DNA of 64,000 nt from contig CM035319.1 in the NCBI GenBank assembly GCA_000497125.2, positions 62,001-126,000 on the forward strand, in the 5' to 3' direction. A program made the translations under genes and the position numbers. The notes under the pieces were generated by a model. The model was not told where the DNA came from and did not search any database. It was given only the letters and a program-made list of their open reading frames with translations. Positions within the stretch are counted from its first letter, which is position 1, and every line of letters begins with the position of its first letter. This DNA comes from Spironucleus salmonicida. Taxonomy: Eukaryota; Fornicata; Diplomonadida; Hexamitidae. Shown here piece after piece: positions 24,462 to 36,620 of this stretch.

Positions 24462-27400
24462 ATGGATATTATTCAAGGACTTTATTCTTAAGATGTACTA
24501 GTGTAATAAACCGCATTACAATAGTTAAATAATCTTAATGCATCATAAGTTCTTTAAATTTATATGCAGACACAAGATATTATTATATTATCCTGTTTGA
24601 AAGTGTAATAATTAAATAATAATGATTTTATCCACTTAGAGCAATCTATTCATACTGAAAAAATTTCTTAAATATTTGCATAATATGCTTGTATCTGTTA
24701 ATAAAATTTCGATTTTATTTACAATTTTCTGTAATAATTGAAAAATATAAAATTGTAAATTTACATTATTAAAGAACTACTACAATTACGTATTTCATAA
24801 ACATAGTAAATATATGAATTTTCTGTTACATTATAAATTCACGATTTTGATGACTAATTAGTTATTCTAGATTGTACTTCACAATATTGTCAGTTAAATC
24901 CAAAACATTTCGAATATCTATTGACAGAACAGTTCTTACTACAAGGTATCGAAGATAAAAATATTTAAAAATTTGCTATAGTTATTAATTAGATATTTAA
25001 TAAGTTCAAGTATTCTTCTAAAGAGTGTCGCGATAGCTCCTTGTTAAAATAAACATTTTTATTTTTGATTTAACATTTAAATTGTGAACATTATTATAAA
25101 TATGGCATTATTATGATATCAACTTTATTTTTAGTCATGTAAAATCGTCATTTATACTTTTTTGATTTATATGTGAGCTATTTAAAATTCTCCATATTTG
25201 TTTTATCTAATTTTAATCATTTTAATTGCCATTTGATTATACCTAGTTTAATTAAATTATATGAGTCAAGATAAATTTAATAGTGTAGAAATATATATTA
25301 TTAATTAGTTAATGATAATAAAAGACTCGAATAATATTAAACTTTAACTATTATGATTTAACCTAGTTTAAATACAATAGGTTTAACCTTAAATGAAATA
25401 TAAGATTATGATGAGAATATTGATATCTTAACTATTTAGCTTTTAAAAATATTATCTGCACATGTAGATAAAAGAAGTATACAAGGATTAGTTAAAATTA
25501 ATAATTTCTTTGAAAATGATTGTAACTTATAATCACATGAATAGTTATTGTATCTGGAATATAATACTATAGATCCTTTATTTTGGTAAGATTGGTTTGG
25601 ATAATTCAGAGGGTAAGTTACATAGCTTATTAGTAAAATTGCAATAGTATATCCATAACAATGTTTAAATTTCTGTAAGGATATATTAACAGAATCATGG
25701 CGTCAAATTTCGTTTTGTAACAGGATGGTAACTATGAAAGATGATGAATACTTAAATATAGATTTAGCAATCGTATTTACTGATCCTATTATTTAAACTA
25801 TTATGAAACTAATGTTAAACGAAAACGACTATGTCAAGTAAACATTATTAAATCTTGATACATATTAACTTGTAGTAGATTTGCTTTTGATCGACTAATT
25901 CAAATAACCTGTTATTATATATAAAACACTAAGTACAGCATGCTAAATACCTAGGTTTATCACAAAAATTGAGCAATCTATTTTAATGGAAACTAATACA
26001 AAATAATAATTACCCTTCAATAATTAGAAATAATTATTATACAAGTATTAGATGTTTTGTTCTATATTGATCAAGAAAACTATTACTAAACTTTTTGAGA
26101 ATATTAACTTTAGATTATAAGATGAATAGTCCACTGAAGCTGAATATTTATTTTAAAATTTATCATAAGATACATTAGCTCTTAGACGAATGATAGTTAC
26201 AAAACTTAATTCATATCTTTAATCAAAGTAAATATGTATTTTATTAACAGATATAAAAGAAAATCCCGATACAGTGGACTACAATTTTGATTTACTAAGT
26301 TAATTTGTTAATTTTATTGAGGACCTTAAGATCTAATAAGTTATTACAGAGACCGAAATACTTAATCTTAATCTATGTCAGCTATCTATCCTTATTAATA
26401 TATAGACTATTGATTCTTTATCCTCAACAGCTGAGTAATTTAAAGAAAGACTTAATATAATGTTAAATAATATTATCTCTGATCTAGAATTATATTTTAG
26501 TTAAAAATTAAACTTACAAGCATTAGAAAATTTGCAATTTTTTAGTTAATTTTTTAGCTTAAACAACACAACATTTGATTTGATCTCTAAAGAGTCTATC
26601 CAAATAAAAAGATAATTTTTATTTAAAATTAATGAGGCATTAATTATTATTCCAAGAATCACCTAACTAATTAAAAGCCAACAGCTTATTGATATATTGT
26701 AAAATATTTTTACCGTTATCACTAAATTTATAAATAATGCAATCGCATAATCTTCTTATTTAAAGTATTAAAGTTAATCATTTGTTTACAATAATTCACC
26801 TTTAAAAGTCAATTTAGTTTAATCAACATAGTAATATTTGCAAATCGATATGGATTCTATTCAAACTACTAGTACTGAAATTAGTTATAATTTAGAATGG
26901 TTAGAGAATTGTATCTCAATGGGAATATAGTTACTTATATTTTGTAACCAACATTCTAATATATTATAAATACTAAATCATACACTTAATTACAATATAC
27001 CCTTTTCTATACTAAAAACACTTTTTGATAAACTCAATAAAATTACCTTTATCCAGCTTCCACAACCTTTGTTGTAAACTTTTCTGACAACAATAATTCA
27101 ATTTTATACTTATTTCTACGACCCGCAAAGTTTTCTGTTGAAAATTGATTAAAAAAATCCATATTATTAAATTTTTAATACATTCGTCTAATCACTTCCG
27201 ATTAATGATAAGCATCCAAATTTTAACTAGATTTTAGTACTCCATAATAAAATCACATAAGAACAACTTGAATCAACAATGTTTTCAATTTAGTAAGCTA
27301 CTGCTAGATCTTTCTTAGAGCTTTTATCTTCTATATTCTATGATCCAACATAAAAATCATAAACATGTATTTCACTAACTGGTTTCAATTTATAGATCTT

Positions 27401-27680
27401 ACTTCTTCTCCAATTTATTGAAAACAAGCCACAACGTATTTTCGGTTTGTTGGAGTAGCTCAATTTCGAAGAACCAATTAATGAGCTGTGCCTAGCTATA
27501 TTAATGCATGTCACTCTAGATTCTTAATTGTTAAGTTAGTCAGTATCAATATTTTCTCGTAATTTTAAATTTTTCAATTAAATTTCGAACTTTATTGACG
27601 TCTCTAAAATAGACCAAACTAGTTTACGCGGAATGAAGCAATCAATTGGGATACTGTTAAGAGCAAAAGGTTTTGGGTGA
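24462..27680 (+). CDS. Large alpha-solenoid protein, possibly a karyopherin
   Basis: 1,072 residues, almost wholly helical with irregular HEAT-like helix pairs, rich in Leu, Ile, Gln and Asn. The opening residues (Met-Asp-Ile-Ile-Gln-Gly-Leu, then Ala-Leu-Gln-Gln-Leu) resemble the first HEAT repeat of exportins and importins, and the length is close to exportin-1 (about 1,070). I see no clear CRIME motif or Ran-binding signature, so the function is inference from shape. The C-terminal 40 residues are basic. A 203-base gap separates it from the convergent CFAP100-like gene. Confidence 0.4.
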
Positions 27681-27883
27681 GTGAATTTATAATATTTACG
27701 TTATTTATCCTTTTTCACTTAATATTGGAAATTCCACTTTTCCTTTATCAACTGATATTTCACATTAATTAAGTCATAACTTAAACACTAACCAATAAAT
27801 ATTATTTATTAGTAGATTACTTAACTAAACTATTTTCCTTCCTCAAATATCAATACCAATTTCTCTCACTTTCATTAAACCTC

Positions 27884-29863
27884 TCATATATAAAAATCAA
27901 CATCCTCTACAACATTTTTACTCTCTAACTTTAGCTTCCTCTCTAATTCACATTATACAACCGTCCTCTTTTTATCACCACAAAAAGTTCTCTCAACTAC
28001 CGGTCGAGCGACTAATTTCCGCTTCTTATCACGCATTTCTCGTATTTTTTACTTTTCTAAGTTCACCATACCGGCCATCTGTAACTCACGTGCTTTAGCT
28101 CCGCGAGCTTCCTCACGCCGCAATTTTGCGAGCTCACGTCTTGAAATCTCATGAGTTTTCGTCGTAAACTTCAAGAATTATGCTTACAAATTGTCCAAAC
28201 GAACTTCATAATTTGTTAAAATAGTATTTGAATGAAGTGAAAAGTCTTAAGTAGAAATAACTCTCGCCGCCAATGCCGCTGAAACTATCGCAAAATGTGT
28301 GAATTCTAATTCTGATATTAATTTATCAAGATATATTTCATCAATTGAATGATACATAGAAAGATCATAAATAAACGCTTCTGTAGAATGAGCAAGCAAA
28401 AGCATTGATTTTTAATCAGAATTTGATCTGCTTTTCAGCTAATTATGAATTTCATTCACTTTTGTCTGAAGGATAGTCTCGACATGGAGAAATTATTATA
28501 GCTATAAGTTTTAGAGCTGAGAATTTTCCTCAATTTAAAATTAAAGATCTTGCAAATTGCTTGTTCGAATCAAGTTTGTCTATTCAAGAAGCTAAATATT
28601 TTGATTGAAATCAAGTGCCTGTTAGAAAATAAGTTGTGGATGCTAACTTACTGACTATCTGAGAAGCAATATTGCCTCTGAAATAGTCTAGTCTTGATTT
28701 GGTGTACTGATACTGTATTTTTCAAATAGAATCTCAGTAGATTAGGTTTATTTGCTAATATCAGTTAATTCAATCTATTCCGTATGATAATCTTGTGTAG
28801 TTCTAACAGTTTTATCTTCTGGGGAACTTGTACAATGTTTTGTTGCAGTTAAATTTTTATCTTAAACTTCTAAAATAATAGGTAATCTTATATTTTTCAT
28901 CATTGGGAAGTTTTCATAAATTTTAGCCAAAAATTCTTCAAAGTTAAAGTCTATTTAGACAACATTTTCGTTAATTTAATCATTTTATGAAAACTAAAAA
29001 TACTATTTCGACTTTTAAAGTATGTCCTTTTATCGTAATATATAATATTTATCAATAGGTTGTTTACCTATTTCCTACTTTTTTGTTAATATCTATCTAC
29101 TATTTGGCTTTCTTTGCTGGTCTTATGATATTTATTTGCCTTATTTTCTCAATGTAATAGAATTCTAATCAAAATCTTTCATTTTTTAATCCTTATCATC
29201 TATAAGCTACTATGCTTCCTAAGATGTAGGACCCATATTAGCAACTTTCCAGATCAAATCTCGTGCTTTCACATGTAACTGGAGATATTGGATCTCTCTA
29301 TTAATTTCGATAAAGACAGCACTTAAAACTTAGTTTAAATCCTCAATTTTCATATTACAAAGCTCTAAAGTCTAATTACTTTACTCATTTATATTATTAA
29401 AGTTCTGAGTGTATTCATCACGTTCACGAATACGTGTTTCCTCGTCAATTTCCTTTTATAATAGTATTTTTTCTTGTTTTAGTAAAAAATTCATTTTATT
29501 AATAACTTCTGAGTTAAGTACTGCGATTTCACTTTCTTTCATAGCAATTTGCATACTAATTCGTGCCACTGCACGTGTCTTATCAACGAACGATTTTATC
29601 CCTTCGGACTGTCGTGGTCTAAAAGATTATGGAAGTACTGGTATATTTTATTTCATATTTTTATAATTCATAGGATTTTCTGTTCCGAATATGGCTTTGT
29701 CCTCTCTACGCAATTAGGCAGCATTAAGAATAGATTTCTACTTCATAATTCTAGTTTTTTCTGCTATTGGCAAGCTAAAGTAGTTTTATTTAGCAGTGAA
29801 TGCTGATTTTACGCGTGGTTACTGTGCAGTTACCGCAAATGGATTCATCTCTGACTCGCTCAT
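27884..29863 (-). CDS. CFAP100-like (DUF4200) axonemal coiled-coil protein
   Basis: 659 residues. After the start come Met-Asn-Pro-Phe and a basic stretch, the CFAP100/MIA1 opening. Residues ~85-205 form a DUF4200-type coiled coil (Ala/Met/Glu-rich helix, E-I-A-x-L-N-x-E, then a Lys/Glu helix with repeated aromatic residues), and a long coiled coil follows. The C-terminal ~90 residues are strongly basic and Arg-rich. CFAP100 with CFAP73 forms the MIA complex that controls inner dynein I1. Length is close to human CFAP100 (611). The Arg-rich tail is GC-richer than the body. Confidence 0.6.
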
Positions 29864-29913
29864 AATTAATTTTTAGAATATTGTTACTTATAGAATATAT
29901 TAATATTAAAATC

Positions 29914-29930
29914 GTTCCGTATTCCATTTC
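29914..29930 (+). promoter_or_regulatory. Pyrimidine block before DBP9 ATG
   Basis: TTCCGTATTCCATTTCT ends 3 bases before the ATG; matches the TTCCATTCC-like block seen before eL36, NOP58, DENR, DDX3 and AGL. Confidence 0.45.
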
Positions 29931-29933
29931 TAA

Positions 29934-31460
29934 ATGACTTGGGCATCGCTCGATTTAGATCAACGCGTAATCGATGTTCTATAGGGTTTAGAGTACATTA
30001 ACCCATTGATTTCCTAATTAGAATCTATTCCTCATATTCTTTCTGGAAATGATGTTTTCGTGCACAGTCCAACTGGAAGTGGGAAAACTATCATCATCCT
30101 AGCCACAATATTATAATAACTAGTCCAACAACCTGACTTCTAAACTGTTATCCTAGTACCAACGCACGAACTGGCGAGTTAAACATTTACTGTTTTCAGA
30201 GAAACACTCGAAATCGCAAAGTAGTAGAATATTTCTTATAAAACTTCTCTTCTTTTAGATGAACAGTCTCTTATTCTTCCGTTTTCGAATATTGTTATTT
30301 CCACTCCTTTTTTGCTGTCTAAAAATCTTTTTACTTATGAAAAAACAGGATTTTTGGTTATTGATGAAGCAGATTTGATGCTACAAATGATGTAAGAAAC
30401 TGCTTTGCGATCAATTTTAGCTAAAATATCAGCGAAAACACAGAAAACACTATTATCTGCTAGTCTGGATGATGATGTCGAAAACTTCAAATTATTTTCG
30501 CTTAGATCACCTATTCTAGTCAATCTGTCTGCAGCAAAAGAAGTAGGTGGTAACTAAATATAGTAATATTTCATTAATTATGTGGATACAACTGAAAAAT
30601 TTCTTTATCTATATTCTCTTACGAAATTAAGATTGTTACAGGGAAATATCATTATATTTGCTAAATCTTAAAAATAAGGCTATAGAATTCATTTATTTTT
30701 AAAAACTTTTTCTATGAATTCTATCGTTTTTGACCCCAAAATGCCTCAAAATATTCGTCTTTAAACTTTAAGCGATTTCAACGTAAAAGGTGGTATATTT
30801 ATTATAGCTGGAAAGTCGGAGGAAGTTGACGCATCTAGGGGTCTAGACTTGAATAAAATTGATTTTGTAATTGCTTTTAACTGCTATTCCTCAGCAATTG
30901 ATTATTAACACGCTATTGGTCGTTGCTGTAGAGGTATAAACAAGAATGGTAGCTCTTATTTGTTCGTAGAATACGGGAAAGATGATGCAAATTTAGTAAC
31001 AATTTAGAACTCATTAAAAGAATAGTTTTAGTCAATTGAGTTGTTCCCATTAGAATTATCAGAATTATAGGCATTTAAATATCGCGTTAGAGATGTTATA
31101 AACAGATATGATGATAAAGCAGTAAAAGTTCATATTACATAATAGGTTAAACAACATATTTTATAATCGGATCATTTAAAATCATTAGTGTAATCAGAAA
31201 TTGATCAGACAATGCTCAAAAAAATTAAAGGAAACAAAGTTTAATAAGTTGCATAACTACCAGACTATTTACTAAATGCAGCGAGAAGTTTGAAAGTAAA
31301 ATCCAAAGTAGGTAGTAGTGGTATGTCTGGATTTGCTACAATGGCTAGAAAAAGGAAAGAAGAAAATATGAAAAAGAAAAAAGACTTAAAGAAGGCCAAG
31401 ATTGCTGCAGCTTCTGGGTGGAAAAAAGATAAAGGTAGAATCGCTCCACCTCCAAAATGA
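29934..31460 (+). CDS. DBP9: DEAD-box RNA helicase DBP9/DDX56
   Basis: 508 residues, nucleolar helicase of large-subunit rRNA processing. Motif I reads S-P-T-G-S-G-K-T, motif II is D-E-A-D, and motif III is S-A-S (usually SAT). A helicase-C domain carries an A-S-R-G-L-D block and motif VI as H-A-I-G-R-C-C-R. The order 'L-L-S-A-S-x-D-D-D-V-x-x-x-K' after motif II and the long Lys-rich C-terminus ending G-R-I-A-P-P-P-K follow DBP9/DDX56. The first in-frame ATG is used. It is divergent from the CFAP100-like gene across 70 bases that include a pyrimidine block next to the ATG. Confidence 0.85.
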
Positions 31461-31504
31461 TTTCTTACATATGATATATATTGGTATATATTTTCCGCTC
31501 ACAA

Positions 31505-31918
31505 ATGAAGAATTAAGGCGATGTATACAAAGTTTTCTTCAGAAAATACTATAGACCTCTAGACGTTAAAAAACAAACACCCGAAGATAAAACTAAACTA
31601 GTGCAACTATAAAATAGTAAAAAATCTATAATCGAACTTTATCCAGTACCTCCAATGCCCGAATATCGAAAAAACAGCTCATCAAATTAAATTGATTATT
31701 CTGGTAGGTATTAATATTACTAAATTCTTAGTGAATCTGGTTACGAGGTTATGCCATAGCAGAAAAGAGGTTATAGTGCCACTTCAACCATGCGATAACA
31801 ATATTCGTCATAATCTCCTAATAGAAGTCTAAAATTAACATTTAGCGGAGAAAAATTTGTTTATAGGCCATCTACAGGTAAATCCTGTAATTCTAATACT
31901 TGCGATTAAACATATTGA
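31505..31918 (+). CDS. Hypothetical basic protein
   Basis: 137 residues, basic, Tyr/Ser/Pro-rich and probably disordered. Short Tyr-Arg-Pro and Gly-Tyr repeats recall axonemal PG-rich small proteins, but no repeat unit is strict enough to name. It starts 44 bases after DBP9 on the same strand and ends 48 bases before the next small frame. Coding status is supported by a full frame of typical codon use. Confidence 0.55.
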
Positions 31919-31966
31919 TGTGACTTTATATATGATATATATTAACTAATACATATTCTTGAAAAT

Positions 31967-32216
31967 GTAGGAAAACTTTTAGAAGTTAAATGAATTAGTA
32001 AGTTATACAAACTCCTTATCGTCGCTAGTAGCAGAAGATTTTAAATAGTTAATAGAAAAATCAATGATAGTTATAGCTAAGCAAGAATATTCAAACTAAG
32101 AGCTTATAGATGAATAATAACTGAAGCTAAAATCCGAGCAACTTATTTCATCAATAAAGTAATTATAATCTATTGGTGGTATAATCGATGTGCTTAACTC
32201 AGCTATGGCTGAATGA
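31967..32216 (+). CDS. Small helical protein, start uncertain
   Basis: An open frame ending at TGA 32214 codes for about 75 helical residues with repeated Glu/Gln/Leu, resembling small coiled-coil adaptor or Mediator-type subunits. The only nearby upstream ATG (31967) is two bases out of phase with it and would stop after eight codons; the first in-frame ATG is 32064, giving 50 residues. A two-base deletion in the sequence near 31980, or a non-ATG start, would explain this. The family is unknown. Confidence 0.35.
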
Positions 32217-32255
32217 ATTTTTCTATTATTATATAATATATTAATTTATTCAAAA

Positions 32256-33695
32256 ATGTAAAAGATTGAATCATCGGAATCTGATAGCTATTATTCTTAC
32301 TCGTATTCATATTCCTATTCTTACTCAGATAGCTGTTCTGAAACTGAAAAATAACTAAAAAGTCATAATTAAACGTCAAAACTTTAACTACCATTAAAAA
32401 ATGAAATTTAATAAGATATTGAATCTAATCGATTAACTGAGCAGGCAGTTGCAATTTCTACAGCTATATCAACAGCAATCTAATAGATAAATATTAATTA
32501 GTAACGCTCAGCTTCGCCAAATTTTGAAAATTCTCATTAAATTGAAATACTCTAATAAGAAAATTAAGACTCTAGAATAAAAATTGATATGCTATTAGAT
32601 CAAATAGTATTAAAAGATGAAGAAATTTCACAACTGAAGATATAGTTAAAGTTACCATAAGATTAAATTTAAGGAATATTAGTTCCATAAACGATAATAA
32701 AGCAAAAAGATGCGCCAATTCACTAACCACAACAAGTTAATTAAATTTAACTGCCTTAATATGATTCTATTGCTAAAAGTCCAAAGAAAAAAATAATTAA
32801 AGAATTAGAGTACTAAATAAACCCATAATTATAATAAGAATAATCAGAAATTTTGTAAAATAATAGAAGTAGATAATAATAATCAAGTATCTAATTTAAT
32901 TGGTAGACACTAGATAATGTAGATTAACATCAAAAATAAAATATAGAACCACCAGTCGAGCTTTATTAACAAAATACTGTTAGAAAAATAAATGTAAATG
33001 GAACAGTAAACCCAAACTAATAATAATAAAATTATCCAGAAATCATTGCCAAGCCTGAAGTTAGTTAACAATAATAAAGCAATTAATTAAAATAATCATC
33101 ATTGGCAACGGAATTACCAACAAATTCTCATCATGAAATATAATAGTAAGCCTTAAGTTAATAAGTTTCACATTAATAATATGACAGTACCGAGTAAGAA
33201 CCTATGAATGCTCTTTCTTTTGAAGATTTTATTAGATAAAAAGCTAAAATACAAGCATAATAAGAGATGGTATAAAAGTATTAAGATCTAAATAATGTAA
33301 AATAACTAGGTTTTCCCACTGAACAAAGTGAAAATCAAAATTTTGATAAAAATATTTATTTTAATGATGATAGCTAGGCATAAGTGAACTAATAAAAGAA
33401 TAAGGAGATAGGATAATTTTAATTAGCAGGAACTCAAGCAAAATAGATGATTCTTGGAATTGATAAGACAAATCCGAGGTTCAAGTTGTTTCAATAAATG
33501 GATTCGGATTACACAGGTCAACTTTAATAACTATAACTATCTAAGGATGAATAGAATAAATTGTACAATAAATAAAAACGAACACGCTAAGATATGTTAA
33601 GACTATAACACTTAGAATAACATATTGAGTCACTCTAATCAGACGTGGCCAGATCAAAAAGATAATTAAAATAATTAGAAAAAGAATTTTAGTGA
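32256..33695 (+). CDS. Very glutamine-rich disordered protein
   Basis: 479 residues, an extreme case of TAA/TAG use: runs such as four consecutive TAR codons occur several times. The N-terminus is a Ser/Tyr repeat (Tyr-Ser alternation at about residues 10-25). The middle is Gln/Asn/Pro low complexity. The last ~100 residues regain helical, charged character and end in a coiled coil. It is a likely intrinsically disordered scaffold or prion-like protein; no domain recognised. Its stop lies 11 bases from the convergent DDX3 stop. Confidence 0.75.
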
Positions 33696-33706
33696 AGGAA
33701 CTTATA

Positions 33707-35446
33707 TCACATTTCATCCCAATCAATATCTTCAGCAACATTTTGTTATTATATATCAATTTTTGGTTGCTATGGTACAGGTTTAAATAAAGATTCTGGC
33801 CTTGCGCTTTATTATACAGTGCTAAATCTATCTCTACCATTGCCACCTCTGTCTCTTCTATCATTGCTACCATAGTCTCTTCTTTCAACATACGCACTTT
33901 TTTCTCTTCTATCTCCATTATCTCTAGATCCTCTAAAATTATTCCTTGATAATAATCCTTATAAATCTTCAGAAATTTCACCTCCATTCTCTTTTATTTA
34001 CTAAGAAATATAAGTTATTAGATTATAATCTACTGGAGTTGTAACAAATGAAATAGCCACACCAGCAGTGCCTACACGTCCAGTTCTACCTATTCTATGT
34101 GTGTAGTCTTCTGTCTTTTTAGGTAAATCATAATTTATTACAAGACCAATACCTGATAAATCAATCCCACGCTGAGCAACATCAGTGCAAATTAGTATTC
34201 TAGATCCTGCTTTAAATCTAGACATAGCCATTGTTCTCTCTTTTTATTCCATATCCCCATGCAGTTACTCAACACGAAGTTCTTTTTAATTCAATTCATA
34301 TGCCAAGTTTCCAGTTTTACGCTTTGTCTCTGTAAAAACTAAAATTTTTTATTCTTTATACTCTTCGATTAACTAAACCAACTATTCAAATTTTTAAGAT
34401 TCTTTTAGAACCATAACTTTTTATACTATTTATTTACAAACCCCAGAATCTCCAATTTTAACTTATACAACATTATTAGTATAGTCCTTAACAAAATGAA
34501 GTACAGCTGGTGGATTAGTTGCTGAAAATAATAAGGTCTATCTTTTAGTTGGCATAGTCTTGACAAGAGTTTTTACCTAAATCTCAAATCCATCTTCAAA
34601 GCAACGGTCCATTTCATCCAAAACTAAATATTTTACATCTTCAAAATTAATGACACTACTTTTTAAGAAATCATTTAATCTACCAGGTGTACCAATTAAA
34701 ATATCGCAACCTTATTTTAAGGGCTACATTTAGTCATATTTGGAATCTCCGCCATAAGCGATTCTTACTTTCAAATTTGTACCAAAAGACAGTCTATAAA
34801 AACTTAAAGTAGTCTATATGGCAAGTTCTCTTGTAGGAACAATAATAAGAGCTTTTGGTCTACATTACCTATCATGTTATTAATTATTTGTGATCAAATT
34901 TTAGATTATCGGTATAGCAAAGGCAGCTGTTTTACCAGCACCAGTATTAGCTAGTGCGAGTATATCGTGCTTAGCTTAAATAATAGGAATAGAACAAGTT
35001 TAAATAGGTGTCAATTAGCTATAATGGCAACGCGCCATATTCTTCATAATGATATCTGGAAGTTATAAATCGATGATACTTTCTGCATTTTTTGTGGGTA
35101 ATATATTAGTAGGGAATGTTATGTCTTATTTCATACCATCAAATGATTCATAAATTGCCCTTTTTTCAATATCAAAAAGAACTCTTTCTATTGGAGGATA
35201 AATCATAGCCTCAGAGGCTGTCAAACCGCCACCAACTGTTTTAAGTTAGTTAAATCCGTCAAAATTTCTTGGTTATTAAGAATTTTAAGAGGTGTAAGAC
35301 TACTATTTATATGAACTATTCTATGCTGGTTTGAAAGCCTGCTTCTATGGTACATAAATATTAGATGTTACCTATCCAGATTCAAGTTGTTATCTAAGTT
35401 GTGGAGGCACATAAATGCCTGGGTTATTGTCATTTTTATCTGTCAT
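33707..35446 (-). CDS. DED1: DDX3/DED1-type DEAD-box helicase with DEMD motif
   Basis: 579 residues, translation-initiation helicase family. The N-terminus has the Y-V-P-P-x-L-R motif of DDX3 (the segment that binds eIF4E). A Q motif (T-P-I-Q), motif I A-N-T-G-A-G-K-T, motif III S-A-T and motif [10 protein letters not shown] are present, with G-x-D-I at motif V. Motif II reads Asp-Glu-Met-Asp (residues 277-280, 34607-34618) instead of DEAD. The tail is Arg/Gly/Asp-rich and ends D-x-D-W-D-E-M, like the W-D acidic ends of DDX3. A pyrimidine block precedes the ATG. Confidence 0.9.
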
Positions 35447-35451
35447 TTTTT

Positions 35452-35469
35452 CGAATGGAAATGGGAGTG
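35452..35469 (-). promoter_or_regulatory. Pyrimidine block before DDX3 ATG
   Basis: On the minus strand CACTCCCATTTCCATTCG ends 5 bases before the ATG. It contains TTTCCATTC as in DENR and, in variant form, eL36. Confidence 0.5.
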
Positions 35470-35585
35470 GTTTAGAGGAAGATAAGTTATATTATTATGT
35501 AATTATATATACTTAAAGTTCAGCTACAAATAAAAAGTATCAAATTGATATTTGCTGTAGACTATTTACAAAGAAAAAATTCAAA

Positions 35586-36506
35586 TCATTCGTGTAATTT
35601 ATTATGTATTTGTTGATAATTTTTATATTGAAGCTCTGACTGTAGTTATTTCCATTCTTTGCGTTGTTTTAGGTTATCTCGCACCTCTTCTGAAGAAATT
35701 TTTTTATCTATTTTTTCGCCTATTTTCTTGCACCCAGTTTCTTTCTTCAAATATCTAGATGAATCTCGTGTATTATAAGGTGCAGGATTATTTTTTGTTT
35801 CAGGTAACTCGAATCTGTTATAATACTAAGGAATAACACCATTCTTAGTGCTCAAAGTGCTCCCTTATATACACTATATTTAACCAGATTTTGCCAAATC
35901 TCCAAAAACTTACTGCACTACTGGTAATGTCTCTCGTGATGTTGAAATTTTAGTAGTCGGTTGCTGGCTTGGTGGTGATATATGATACTAGCCAGGTCCA
36001 GGAGTAACTTCTATATTGTGTTCATTAGCCATCGGTATATTTCCATGTTTTTTCTGTTATTGATGATTTTGAAATGCCAAAATATCATATTTACCAACCC
36101 CAGGGTTGGTGTTTTCATATTAAATTGAAATATGCTTATCGATAGTTCCTCCACTTTTCGAAAGTGATGATTTTTCGACTCTATACCGCCCAGGGCTAGG
36201 GTAATGTGGAGTTTTGACTTCTCGTCTTTAAGCTATTTTAGCCCCCATTTTAGAACTCGAAATCGAGTTATAATTAGAAGTATCATAAAAATCTGGAGTT
36301 TCAATTTACATATCAGCGAAGGTTCTGCGCCTAGTGAGAAACTATAACGATTTTTAAGGGACTGAGGATATGAATCTGGATGATGAAGAAAGAGATCTAG
36401 TGGAAAGTTCTAACTAAGATTATGTTAATCTTTTAGATCTCATATTAGACGCACTATAACTTTAGGGTGTTGGTATCAAATCTATAGCGTTAACTATATT
36501 TGACAT
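35586..36506 (-). CDS. PG-rich (SHIPPO/STPG) axonemal protein
   Basis: 306 residues. At least three sperm-tail PG-rich repeats are visible, each with Pro-Gly-x-G-x-Y (near residues 110, 147 and 180), and a weaker one after residue 235. Such proteins (ODF3/CIMAP, STPG) line flagellar microtubules. The N-terminal 80 residues are Ser/Arg-rich; the C-terminal 60 are Lys/Glu coiled coil. It lies in tandem between eIF2B epsilon and DDX3 with 139 bases to DDX3. The repeat motif makes the family call good; which member is not resolved. Confidence 0.75.
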
Positions 36507-36620
36507 TTATATTGGCAAAAATATATATAAGTGTAGTTAATAATAATATTTATTGTTATATTTTTTATTAAACAAGTTCTTATCTAAAACGTTTCGCTAA
36601 TAAATCACTGTAACAGTGTT

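Noticed and set aside
28560-28575. GTTCGAATC resembling a tRNA T-loop
   Set aside because: No acceptor stem or anticodon arm around it; it lies inside the CFAP100-like coding frame.
33541-33987. 148-codon minus-strand frame next to DDX3
   Set aside because: It overlaps the DDX3 C-terminus in another phase; the RG-rich DDX3 frame is the real one.
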